DNA of 6,853 nucleotides from an uncultured Collinsella sp. (GTDB lineage Bacteria; Actinomycetota; Coriobacteriia; Coriobacteriales; Coriobacteriaceae). The notes under the pieces were generated by a model. It was not told where the DNA came from and did not search any database. It worked only from the letters and a program-made list of their open reading frames with translations. Positions within the stretch are counted from its first letter, which is position 1. Each line of letters starts with the position of its first letter. Where the stretch lies: NCBI GenBank assembly GCA_900554905.1, contig USJB01000068.1:1-6853 (forward strand). Reading direction: 5' to 3'. Shown one piece after another: positions 1-6,167 of the stretch. Both the position numbers and the translations under genes were made by a program.

Positions 1-8
1 AGGTCCTG

Positions 9-45
9 CGCAAGACGAAAGCCACATTAAGTGGCTTTCTTTGCG
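9..45 (+). terminator. Terminator-like hairpin at the left edge
   Basis: A perfect 9-bp stem (GAAAGCCAC at 17-25, GTGGCTTTC at 31-39) encloses a 5-nt loop. The outer bases CGCAA (9-13) and TTGCG (41-45) can pair as well. On the plus strand the stem runs into CTTTCTTTG, a short broken T-tract, which fits the end of a rightward gene lying off the left edge. The T-tract is weak and no upstream gene is visible, so the function is inferred from shape only. Confidence 0.5.
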
Positions 46-159
46 TGCGGAATCTACGAAAAGTTAACCCGTGCCGCCCGGCCAGGCCCTAGGTTTACTT
101 ACCTGCCGCCAAGATGGCGTCTTGAGTGTCTAGATACTTAGGCTGAATTAAATTGAACG

Positions 160-191
160 AAGGGGGCTCCTTGTTGGCAAGGAGCCCCCTT
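160..191. terminator. Rho-independent terminator downstream of polA
   Basis: A perfect 13-bp GC-rich stem (AAGGGGGCTCCTT at 160-172, AAGGAGCCCCCTT at 179-191) has a 6-nt loop, GTTGGC. On the minus strand it lies 35 bp past the polA stop codon and is followed by a T-rich stretch (CGTTCAATTTAATT). On the plus strand it is followed by CTGCTTTTGG. Either orientation could work, so it may be bidirectional. Its main role here is most likely ending polA transcription. Confidence 0.82.
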
Positions 192-226
192 CTGCTTTTG
201 GTTACTTTGGGGTTGTTGGTACGCCT

Positions 227-2977
227 TTATTTAGCGTCGGCCCAGGTTATGCCGGTGCTGGCTTCGGCGATTAGGGGGACGCGGAGGTCTACTACGTGCT
301 CCATGACGTCGCGGACCATGGCGGTTAGGCGCTCGACTTCGTCGACGGGGCACTCAAAGTCCAGTTCGTCGTGTACCTGCAGAATCATGTGGGCGGCAAA
401 GCCCTCTTCTTCCAGGCGGCGGCTTACGCGGGCCATGGCGATCTTGATGATGTCGGCCGCGGTGCCCTGCATGGGGTGGTTCATGGCCGTGCGTTCGCCA
501 AAGCCGCGAAGCTGCGGATTTTTGGCCTTGAGCTCGGGAATATGGCGTCTGCGGCCATACATGGTCTCGGCGTAGCCCGTCTGCTTGGCGCGCGCCACCA
601 CGTTGTCGAGGAACGTGCGCACGCCCGGGTAGGCCTCGTAGTAGCGGTCGATCATGTCGCGCGCCTCGGCCATCGAGATATGCAGCGACTGCGACAGACC
701 GTAGGCCTGCTGGCCGTACACGATGCCAAAGTTCACGGCCTTGGCGCGGCTGCGCAGGTCGGGTGTCACCTCGGACACCGGCACGCCAAATAAACGCGCC
801 GCCGTCTCGGCATGGAAGTCCTCGCCCTCGTTAAAGGCACGCACCAGATGTTCATCACCCGAAAGATGCGCGAGCAGGCGCAGCTCGATCTGCGAGTAGT
901 CCACCGCCAAAAAGACGCTTCCCTCGCCTGCCGAAAACGCCGTCTTAACGGTACGACCCAGCTCCGAGCGCGTCGGGATGTTCTGCAGGTTCGGGTCGCT
1001 CGAGGACAGACGCCCCGTTGCCGTGATGGTCTGGTTGTACGTAGTGTGTACGCGACCGTCACCACGGCGTAGCGGGCCCAGGGTGTCCAGATAGGTGGAC
1101 TTGATCTTAGACTTCTCACGCCAGTCCAAGATCAGACGAACAATCTCGTGGTCGCGGGCAAGATCGCTCAGTACCTTGGCATTGGTCGAATAGTAGCCGC
1201 GCTTAGTCTTCTTGAGGCCCTTGGTCGGAAGCCCCATCACATCAAAGAGCACATGCGACAGCTGCATGGGACTGCCAATATTGAAGGTCTCGTCACCCGC
1301 CAGGTCGCGAATGTTGCGCTCAACCTCGGCAATCTGGGTCGCCAGACCCTCGGACAGACTGTGCAGGCGCTCGGGGTCCACGAGCATGCCCGCGCGCTCC
1401 ATCTTGGCAAGCACCGGAACGAGCGGCATCTCGATGCCATCGAACACGTTGGCGGCATTCTCGCGGGCCATGCGGTCACGCAACGGCGCGATCAGCGCCA
1501 GCGTCAAGGCCGCCGTGCGAGCGGCGGGCGAAGGAGCGTCCTCACCAGCACCCTCTGCACCGCGCGCCGCAGGCAACGCCATCTGCAGATACGTATCGGC
1601 AAGATATGCCTCATCGAACTCGGAGCGATCGGAATCCAGCAGATAGGCAGCGACAACGGTATCGAAGATACGCGTGGAATCGGCAGCGAGCGGATCCATG
1701 AGCTCGGGCTCAGAAGAATCGATGGGCGAAAGCTCGTGCAGCAGCGCCTTCATGTCCGGGCTCGCCACGTGGCCCTCCATAAACAGGCGCGCGAGCACAC
1801 CAGCGATCACGCCGTGGACGAAGTTGAAGCCCTCAACCTCAGCCGCCGCATCGCTGTCGCCCTCCTCGAGCGCGAACAGGCCCTTGGACGTCGCCAACCA
1901 CAGCGTGCGCGTCAGTCCAAAGAGCGCGCCCTCTTCCTTATCGTCGTCCACCACGGCGGCGACCCACTCGCCCGCCTCGATCGCACGCGAAACCTCGGAC
2001 GCCACGGCAGCAAGCGCCTCGGCATCGCCGGCAGCGGTGCGCTCAATCGCGGGCATCTCAAACATACTGGAGACAGCAGCAGCCCCGCCCTCGCCGCCGA
2101 TCAGCGCCAAGAAACGGTTCTGCATGGCGGTGATACCAAGCGTGCCCAGCGCAGCGGAAACCTCATCGGCAGAATACGCCGGGAAGGACGTCGCCTCAAA
2201 ATCGAGCTCAACGGGTGCATCGGTGCGGATGGTCGCCACCTTACGGCTCAGCAGCGCGTCGTCGATGTGCGCGCGCAGGTTTTCGCCCATCTTGCCCTTG
2301 ACCTCGTCGGCGTGTGCGATGACCTCGTCCAGACTACCGTACTGCGCAATGAGCGCGCTCGCCTTTTTGGGGCCGATGCCCGGCACGCCGGGGATGTTAT
2401 CGGACGTGTCGCCCTTCAGACCGTAAAAGTCGGGCACGAGCGCCGGCGTGATACCGTGATACAGATCGTCCACGCTCTCGGGCGTCATGATCGCCACGTC
2501 AGACAGGCCCTTACGGGTCGAGACCACGTTGACGTGCTCGGTCACGAGCTGATACATATCGCGATCACCGGTCACCAGCAGCATGTCACAGCCGGCCTGC
2601 TCGCCCAGGCGCGCCATAGTACCCAGGATGTCATCGCCTTCCCAGCCCTCGGACTGCAGAATCGGCACGTTGAGCGCGGTGAGCAGCTCCTTAATCATAG
2701 GGAACTGCGCATGCAGATCGGGGTCCATGGGCGGGCGTTGCGCCTTATACTGCGGCAGCATCTCCATGCGCACGCGCGGCTTGCCCTTATCAAACGCCAC
2801 AACAACGCCGTCGGGGTTAAAGGCGTCGATCATCTTAAGAAACATGTTCAGAAAGCCAAAGATCGCGTTGGTGGGGCGACCGTCCGGCGCGTTCATGGTG
2901 GGCGGCACGGCGTGGAAGGCGCGGTGCATGAGCGAGTTGCCGTCGATAACGGCAAAGGTACGGCGCTTGTCAGACAT
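227..2977 (-). CDS. polA: DNA polymerase I
   Basis: Family A DNA polymerase of 916 residues (E. coli 928), filling gaps and removing RNA primers during replication and repair in the cytoplasm. The N-terminal 5' nuclease (about 1-300) shows IDGNS (D12), AFD (D63), EGDD (113-116), TGDRD (136-140), GDTSDN (189-194) and a helix-hairpin-helix GVPGIGPKKA. The polymerase domain (about 510-916) shows motif A VDYSQIELR (D693), the O-helix RSRAKAVNFGIVYG (R742, K746, F750, Y754) and motif C QVHDELDFE (D870, E871). These align with E. coli numbering at a constant offset of 12. The middle 3'-5' exonuclease-like domain (about 320-510) has lost at least two catalytic aspartates, so proofreading is probably absent. 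ATG at 2977 is chosen because GAGGT lies 7 nt upstream; an in-frame GTG at 3016 lacks a comparable site. The last 40 codons use CTA, GTA and ATA more than the rest. It is transcribed away from the aminopeptidase gene. Confidence 0.97.
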   Translation of the reverse strand: MSDKRRTFAVIDGNSLMHRAFHAVPPTMNAPDGRPTNAIFGFLNMFLKMIDAFNPDGVVVAFDKGKPRVRMEMLPQYKAQRPPMDPDLHAQFPMIKELLTALNVPILQSEGWEGDDILGTMARLGEQAGCDMLLVTGDRDMYQLVTEHVNVVSTRKGLSDVAIMTPESVDDLYHGITPALVPDFYGLKGDTSDNIPGVPGIGPKKASALIAQYGSLDEVIAHADEVKGKMGENLRAHIDDALLSRKVATIRTDAPVELDFEATSFPAYSADEVSAALGTLGITAMQNRFLALIGGEGGAAAVSSMFEMPAIERTAAGDAEALAAVASEVSRAIEAGEWVAAVVDDDKEEGALFGLTRTLWLATSKGLFALEEGDSDAAAEVEGFNFVHGVIAGVLARLFMEGHVASPDMKALLHELSPIDSSEPELMDPLAADSTRIFDTVVAAYLLDSDRSEFDEAYLADTYLQMALPAARGAEGAGEDAPSPAARTAALTLALIAPLRDRMARENAANVFDGIEMPLVPVLAKMERAGMLVDPERLHSLSEGLATQIAEVERNIRDLAGDETFNIGSPMQLSHVLFDVMGLPTKGLKKTKRGYYSTNAKVLSDLARDHEIVRLILDWREKSKIKSTYLDTLGPLRRGDGRVHTTYNQTITATGRLSSSDPNLQNIPTRSELGRTVKTAFSAGEGSVFLAVDYSQIELRLLAHLSGDEHLVRAFNEGEDFHAETAARLFGVPVSEVTPDLRSRAKAVNFGIVYGQQAYGLSQSLHISMAEARDMIDRYYEAYPGVRTFLDNVVARAKQTGYAETMYGRRRHIPELKAKNPQLRGFGERTAMNHPMQGTAADIIKIAMARVSRRLEEEGFAAHMILQVHDELDFECPVDEVERLTAMVRDVMEHVVDLRVPLIAEASTGITWADAK

Positions 2978-2984
2978 ATTGAAT

Positions 2985-2989
2985 ACCTC
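2985..2989 (-). promoter_or_regulatory. Shine-Dalgarno of polA (decides the start)
   Basis: Read on the minus strand this is GAGGT, 7 nt before the ATG at 2977. It favours the protein starting MSDKRRTF over the in-frame GTG start 13 codons upstream, whose extra residues are not typical of Pol I. Confidence 0.7.
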
Positions 2990-3069
2990 GCTTTGGGCTG
3001 GGCACGGTTTGCTCACTCCAGTTTACACGCTCCCCGCCCCACGGCCACCGCACATCAAGCTCCCCCGCC

Positions 3070-3104
3070 ACCGTGAGCCCGCGCGTGATACGATGGCTCA
3101 CGGT
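3070..3104. promoter_or_regulatory. Inverted repeat around a possible extended -10
   Basis: ACCGTGAGCC (3070-3079) and GGCTCACGGT (3095-3104) are perfect 10-bp inverted repeats separated by 15 bp. The spacer contains TGATACGAT (3086-3094), which reads as an extended -10 (TG, one base, then TACGAT, four of six matches to TATAAT). A start near 3101 would give the aminopeptidase mRNA a leader of about 43 nt. No convincing -35 is visible, which is tolerated for extended -10 promoters. The repeat could be a regulator operator. The promoter and operator roles are both inference. Confidence 0.4.
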
Positions 3105-3128
3105 ACATCAACCAGCACGATCGATCCG

Positions 3129-3135
3129 AAAGGAG
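3129..3135 (+). promoter_or_regulatory. Shine-Dalgarno of the M18 aminopeptidase gene
   Basis: AAAGGAG, 8 nt before the ATG at 3144, is a near-ideal ribosome-binding site. It fixes the start, because the same frame stays open for a long way upstream, through the divergent intergenic region and into the polA complement, with other in-frame ATGs such as the one at about 3093. Confidence 0.85.
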
Positions 3136-3143
3136 CCTGCGTC

Positions 3144-4541
3144 ATGGAGCGTCCCTGCGCATGGAAAAAGTACACGCCACAGCAAATCGAGGAGCTCGAG
3201 GAGCTTTGCCGCGGCTATAAGCAGTTTTTGAGCGAGAACAAGACCGAGCGCCTGTGCGTCAAGACCGGCATCAAGATGGCCGAGGAGGCGGGATACGTCG
3301 ACCTGGAGACCGTAATCGCCGAAGGCCGCGAGCTCAAGGCAGGCGACAAGGTGTATGCCGCTAACCACGGCAAGGACCTTATGCTCGTCAACCTGGGCAC
3401 CGCCCCGCTCGAGCAGGGCTTTAACATCCTGGGCGCGCACGTGGACTCGCCGCGCCTGGACCTTAAGCAGAACCCCGCCTTCGAGGCCGGCGACATGGCT
3501 TATCTCGACACGCACTACTACGGCGGCGTCAAGAGCTACCACTGGGTGGCCTCCCCGCTCGCACTCGTGGGCGTCATCTGCAAAAAGGACGGCACCACCG
3601 TCGACATCAACATCGGTGACAAGGCCGACGATCCGGTCTTTACCATCTCCGACTTGCTGATCCACCTCTCGAGCGAGCAGATGGCCAAGCCCGCCAAGGA
3701 CGCCGTCGACGCCGAGATCCTCGACGTGATCGTGGGCGGCCGTCCCGTCAAGTTCGATGAGGACGACAAAGACGCTCCCAAGGAGCCCGTCAAGCAGATG
3801 TTCCTGGACATCCTCAAGGAGCAGTACGACGTCGAGGAGGAGGACTTCCTCTCCGCAGAGATCGAGGTCGTGCCCGCCGGCCCGGCCCGCGACATGGGCC
3901 TCGACCGCTCCATGATTCTGGGCTATGGCCATGACGACCGTGTCTGCGCCTATCCGTCCATGCTCGCCCAGATCAACGTCGCCAACGTGGAGCGCACGAG
4001 CATCACGCTCATCGTCGACAAGGAGGAGATCGGTTCCGTGGGTGCCACCGGCATGACGAGCCGCTTCTTCGAGAACACCGTCGCCGAGATCATGACGCTC
4101 GCCGGCGAGGATAGCCCGCTGGCCCTGCGCCGCGCACTCGCCCGCAGCCGCATGCTCTCCTCCGACGTGTCCGCCGGCTTCGACCCGGGCTATGCCGGCA
4201 AGTTCGAGACCAAAAACGCCGCCTTTATGGGTCGCGGCCTGTGCTTCAACAAGTACACGGGCAGCCGCGGCAAGGGCGGCTCCAACGACGCCGACGCCGA
4301 GTATGTGGCCCTCATCCGCGACATCATGGACGAGGCAGGCGTGGACTTCCAGACCTGCGAGCTCGGCCGCGTCAACGCAGGTGGCGGCGGCACCATCGCC
4401 TACATCATGGCCAAGTACGGCATGAACGTCATCGACTCCGGCGTTGCCGTCCTGTCCATGCACGCCCTGTGGGAGGTCGCCAACAAGGCCGACATCTACG
4501 AGGCCTATCGCGGCTACAAGGCCTTCCTCGAGCGCGCCTAA
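3144..4541 (+). CDS. apeA: M18 family (aspartyl-type) aminopeptidase
   Basis: Zinc metallopeptidase of 465 residues, the usual family length. M18 enzymes are cytoplasmic, form large oligomers and remove N-terminal residues, often Asp or Glu, from peptides. The conserved blocks appear in order: LGAHVDSPRLDLKQNP (metal ligand H99), YYGGVKSYHW (125-134), GHDDRVC (metal-bridging Asp at 264 or 265), DKEEIGS (E294 and E295, catalytic and metal-binding), SSDVSAGFDP (D341), KYTGSRGKGGSNDA (370-383) and LSMHALWE (H440). All expected metal and catalytic positions are present, so the enzyme should be active. The block pattern is closest to the group named ApeA in clostridia, which is why that symbol is used; substrate preference cannot be read from the sequence. 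No signal peptide. It is divergent from polA and followed 18 bp after the stop by a strong hairpin, suggesting a mostly single-gene unit. Confidence 0.95.
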   Translation: MERPCAWKKYTPQQIEELEELCRGYKQFLSENKTERLCVKTGIKMAEEAGYVDLETVIAEGRELKAGDKVYAANHGKDLMLVNLGTAPLEQGFNILGAHVDSPRLDLKQNPAFEAGDMAYLDTHYYGGVKSYHWVASPLALVGVICKKDGTTVDINIGDKADDPVFTISDLLIHLSSEQMAKPAKDAVDAEILDVIVGGRPVKFDEDDKDAPKEPVKQMFLDILKEQYDVEEEDFLSAEIEVVPAGPARDMGLDRSMILGYGHDDRVCAYPSMLAQINVANVERTSITLIVDKEEIGSVGATGMTSRFFENTVAEIMTLAGEDSPLALRRALARSRMLSSDVSAGFDPGYAGKFETKNAAFMGRGLCFNKYTGSRGKGGSNDADAEYVALIRDIMDEAGVDFQTCELGRVNAGGGGTIAYIMAKYGMNVIDSGVAVLSMHALWEVANKADIYEAYRGYKAFLERA

Positions 4542-4559
4542 TCCACCCCCACCCATAAC

Positions 4560-4632
4560 TTGCGGTGGAATACGGATTGATTTGGTCTTTCGATAGCCCA
4601 AACAGACCGTATTCCACCGCAACTTCTTTTTT
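4560..4632 (+). terminator. Long hairpin with T-tract after the aminopeptidase gene
   Basis: TTGCGGTGGAATACGG (4560-4575) and CCGTATTCCACCGCAA (4607-4622) form a perfect 16-bp stem. Inside it TTTGG (4581-4585) can pair with CCAAA (4598-4602), making an extended rod. The right arm is followed by CTTC and six Ts (4627-4632), so it has the form of a rightward intrinsic terminator. The minus strand has no T-tract after the structure. The stem is longer than most intrinsic terminators, and the T-tract ends only 3 nt before the purine-rich ribosome-binding site of yaaA, so it could also act as an attenuator or RNA-processing signal for that gene. Confidence 0.78.
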
Positions 4633-4647
4633 GGCAGAGGAGAGTCC

Positions 4648-5457
4648 ATGCTGCAGGTCATCATTTCGCCCGCCAAGCAGATGCGCGCGACCCAAGATGC
4701 TTTTGAAGTCCTGGGCATTCCACCCTTTGCGCGCGAGACAGCTCGCCTCCACCGCGCACTGCTAGATATCGAGCGGAATGAAGGCAGCGGCGGCCTGCAG
4801 GCGTTATGGAACGTGAGCGACAAACTGCTGGGGCCTTGCCTCAACACCCTGCATGAGTTCGGGCCCATCCTGAAAAGCGGCGATCTCGACAATCCCGCAC
4901 TCGCCCGTCACCTCTCCCCTGCCGTCATGTCCTATCACGGCATTCAATACCAGAGCATGGCACCCGAGGTGATGGATTCCGCGCAGCTCGCATGGCTGCA
5001 AGACCATCTGTGGATCCTCTCCGGCCTCTACGGGTGCGTTCGTCCCTTTCATGCCGTCGAACCGTATCGGCTGGAGATGGGCGCGAAGCTTGTCGTCGAC
5101 GGTGCCCGAGACCTCTACGCATTTTGGAGCGATAAGCTCGCGCGGGCTATCGCCCCGGCAGGCTCAAACACCACGATCGTCAACCTCGCCAGCGTAGAGT
5201 ATGCCAAAGCCGTTCTGCCCCACCTCGCGGGCGACGCCACGGCCGTCACGTGCCTCTTTGGCGAGGGTATCCGCAACGGGAAGCCCATCCAACGGTCGAC
5301 CGCCAGCAAAAAGGCGCGCGGCTCCATGGTGCGGTGGATGGCAGAAAACAAGCTCGAGGATGCAAGCGAACTTACCGCATTCAACATCGGCTATCGGCAC
5401 ATCCCCGAGCTTTCAGACAAAAACACCCTGGTTTTCATGAACGCGCAGGCACAATAG
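4648..5457 (+). CDS. yaaA: YaaA/UPF0246 peroxide-stress protein
   Basis: Protein of 269 residues (E. coli YaaA 258) of the UPF0246/DUF328 family. In E. coli, YaaA belongs to the OxyR response and protects DNA and proteins during peroxide stress by limiting free intracellular iron; the structure suggests DNA binding. Family signatures are clear: an N-terminal ISPAK (6-10), HGIQYQSM (97-104), the hallmark ILSGLYG followed by RP and PYRLEMGAKL (123-148), IVNLASVEY (177-185), and the C-terminal KKARGSMVRW (221-230) with FNIGYR (245-250). The start has GGAG 5 nt upstream. The gene follows the aminopeptidase gene on the same strand but is separated by a hairpin whose T-tract almost reaches its ribosome-binding site; I find no clear promoter of its own. 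It is convergent with the next gene, 23 bp away, with no terminator visible between them. No OxyR or PerR site was recognisable. Confidence 0.93.
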   Translation: MLQVIISPAKQMRATQDAFEVLGIPPFARETARLHRALLDIERNEGSGGLQALWNVSDKLLGPCLNTLHEFGPILKSGDLDNPALARHLSPAVMSYHGIQYQSMAPEVMDSAQLAWLQDHLWILSGLYGCVRPFHAVEPYRLEMGAKLVVDGARDLYAFWSDKLARAIAPAGSNTTIVNLASVEYAKAVLPHLAGDATAVTCLFGEGIRNGKPIQRSTASKKARGSMVRWMAENKLEDASELTAFNIGYRHIPELSDKNTLVFMNAQAQ

Positions 5458-5480
5458 GCCCGCCGTTTCCAAACACCCCG

Positions 5481-5996
5481 TTACTCCGCCAAGCCATCGG
5501 CCTTTGTAATCTCGCTCGTCGAGCCATCTTGGTAGGTAATCTTAACGTGCTCTACGTCGGATACCGTAACGCCCGACGGAGGTTCCAGACGCCACTCCGT
5601 CAGAGCGATATCCATGGTCGTGGGCACGCCCCCTTGATCTTTGAGCTTCACCGTGAGTGTTTTGATTGCCGCATCAAACGTCACGCGTTCGATTTCTTCG
5701 CCCGGAATAGACCCGCCGCTCAGCTGCAGCTGCACAAACTCGTCGCGCGGATACCAATAGTCGCCCGGTGCGGCAACCGTGTTGCCACCAGAAACTTTCA
5801 TGGTCATAATCGGCAGGCCCTCGTCGGCTTCAAACCCCCAGGTGGCGCCGCCAGGACCGCCGAACGTCCAGATACAAAAGGCAATCACCAGCACGGCAAG
5901 CACCGCAAAACCAATCGCGACCAACCCATGGTGCGCACGGCTTTCCTCGGCCGATACATCCCATTGCGTCTCTCGATATAGATGCTTGTCTTCCAT
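5481..5996 (-). CDS. Uncharacterised single-pass membrane protein
   Basis: Protein of 171 residues whose family I do not recognise. A short polar N-terminus (1-23, with K4, R8, R20) is followed by one strongly hydrophobic segment (about 24-44, LVAIGFAVLAVLVIAFCIW), then a Gly-rich linker (46-53) and a domain of about 115 residues with alternating strand-like stretches such as EFVQLQL, IKTLTVKLK and VEHVKITYQ. This suggests a membrane anchor with a small beta-rich domain outside the cytoplasm. The segment has no lipobox and no clear signal peptidase site; C41 lies within the hydrophobic core. ATG at 5996 is chosen because GGGGAGG sits 5 nt upstream. The frame stays open further upstream only as the complement of thiC. 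It is divergent from thiC across a short shared promoter region and convergent with yaaA, with no evident functional link to either. Confidence 0.85.
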   Translation of the reverse strand: MEDKHLYRETQWDVSAEESRAHHGLVAIGFAVLAVLVIAFCIWTFGGPGGATWGFEADEGLPIMTMKVSGGNTVAAPGDYWYPRDEFVQLQLSGGSIPGEEIERVTFDAAIKTLTVKLKDQGGVPTTMDIALTEWRLEPPSGVTVSDVEHVKITYQDGSTSEITKADGLAE

Positions 5997-6001
5997 GTAC
6001 G

Positions 6002-6008
6002 CCTCCCC
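6002..6008 (-). promoter_or_regulatory. Shine-Dalgarno of the membrane protein gene
   Basis: On the minus strand this reads GGGGAGG, 5 nt before the ATG at 5996. It identifies the true start inside a much longer open frame that otherwise continues through the complement of the riboswitch and thiC. Confidence 0.75.
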
Positions 6009-6046
6009 ACAGGCACGCTCGTTAGGCCAATCGTACCCATTCGAGC

Positions 6047-6052
6047 TATACT
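6047..6052 (+). promoter_or_regulatory. Candidate -10 box of thiC
   Basis: TATACT matches five of six positions of the TATAAT consensus and would place transcription start near 6059, about 10 nt before the TPP aptamer, which is a sensible position. The -35 is poor: TTAGGC at 6022-6027 is 19 bp away and weak. Assigned from position and match only. Confidence 0.4.
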
Positions 6053-6068
6053 TGAGCCCATTACATAA

Positions 6069-6163
6069 ACGGGGAGCTTGCAGGACAAGACGGCAGGCTG
6101 AGACTGGGCGCGCCCGCCCTGACCCGCAAACCTGATATGGGTAATGCCAACGAAGGGAGCCGT
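6069..6163 (+). ncRNA. TPP (thiamine pyrophosphate) riboswitch, THI element
   Basis: The conserved THI-box segments occur in order: GGGGAGC (6071-6077), CUGAGA (6098-6103), ACCUGAU (6130-6136), GGUAAUGCCA (6140-6149) and GAAGGGA (6152-6158). The fold also works: P1 pairs ACGG (6069-6072) with CCGU (6160-6163), P2 pairs GG(G) near 6073 with CCC (6123-6125), P3 pairs CUUGC (6077-6081) with GCAGG (6093-6097), an optional hairpin pairs GGGCG (6106-6110) with CGCCC (6115-6119), P4 pairs CCU (6131-6133) with AGG (6154-6156), and P5 pairs UGG (6138-6140) with CCA (6147-6149). The riboswitch binds TPP and represses thiamine genes. There is no terminator before thiC, and the only Shine-Dalgarno (AAGGGAG, 6153-6159) lies within the P4/P1 part of the aptamer, so control is probably translational. 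Confidence 0.96.
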
Positions 6164-6167
6164 GCCA

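Noticed and set aside
1..226. Possible tRNA, attachment site or mobile element at the left edge
   Set aside because: There is no cloverleaf, no CCA-ended acceptor stem, no direct repeats and no transposase remnant; the only structure is two hairpins.
1148..3076. 642-codon plus-strand open frame opposite polA
   Set aside because: It is the complement of a GC-rich gene with intact Pol I motifs; its translation is low-complexity in Arg, His and Gly, with no domain and no ribosome-binding site.
2583..3143. N-terminal extension of the aminopeptidase frame into polA
   Set aside because: The family length and AAAGGAG at the right distance fix the start at 3144; the upstream part is polA complement.
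3108..4892. 594-codon minus-strand open frame opposite the aminopeptidase gene
   Set aside because: It mirrors the aminopeptidase codons and crosses the terminator into the start of yaaA. The composition is Val/Gly/Asp/His-rich shadow sequence.
5481..5996. Membrane protein as a NusG domain II family member
   Set aside because: It is a small anchored protein with a beta-rich tail, but I could not find that family's characteristic residues, so I left it unnamed.
6106..6119. GC-rich hairpin in the thiC leader as a terminator
   Set aside because: It is a 5-bp stem without a T-tract and sits in the variable insert of the TPP aptamer.
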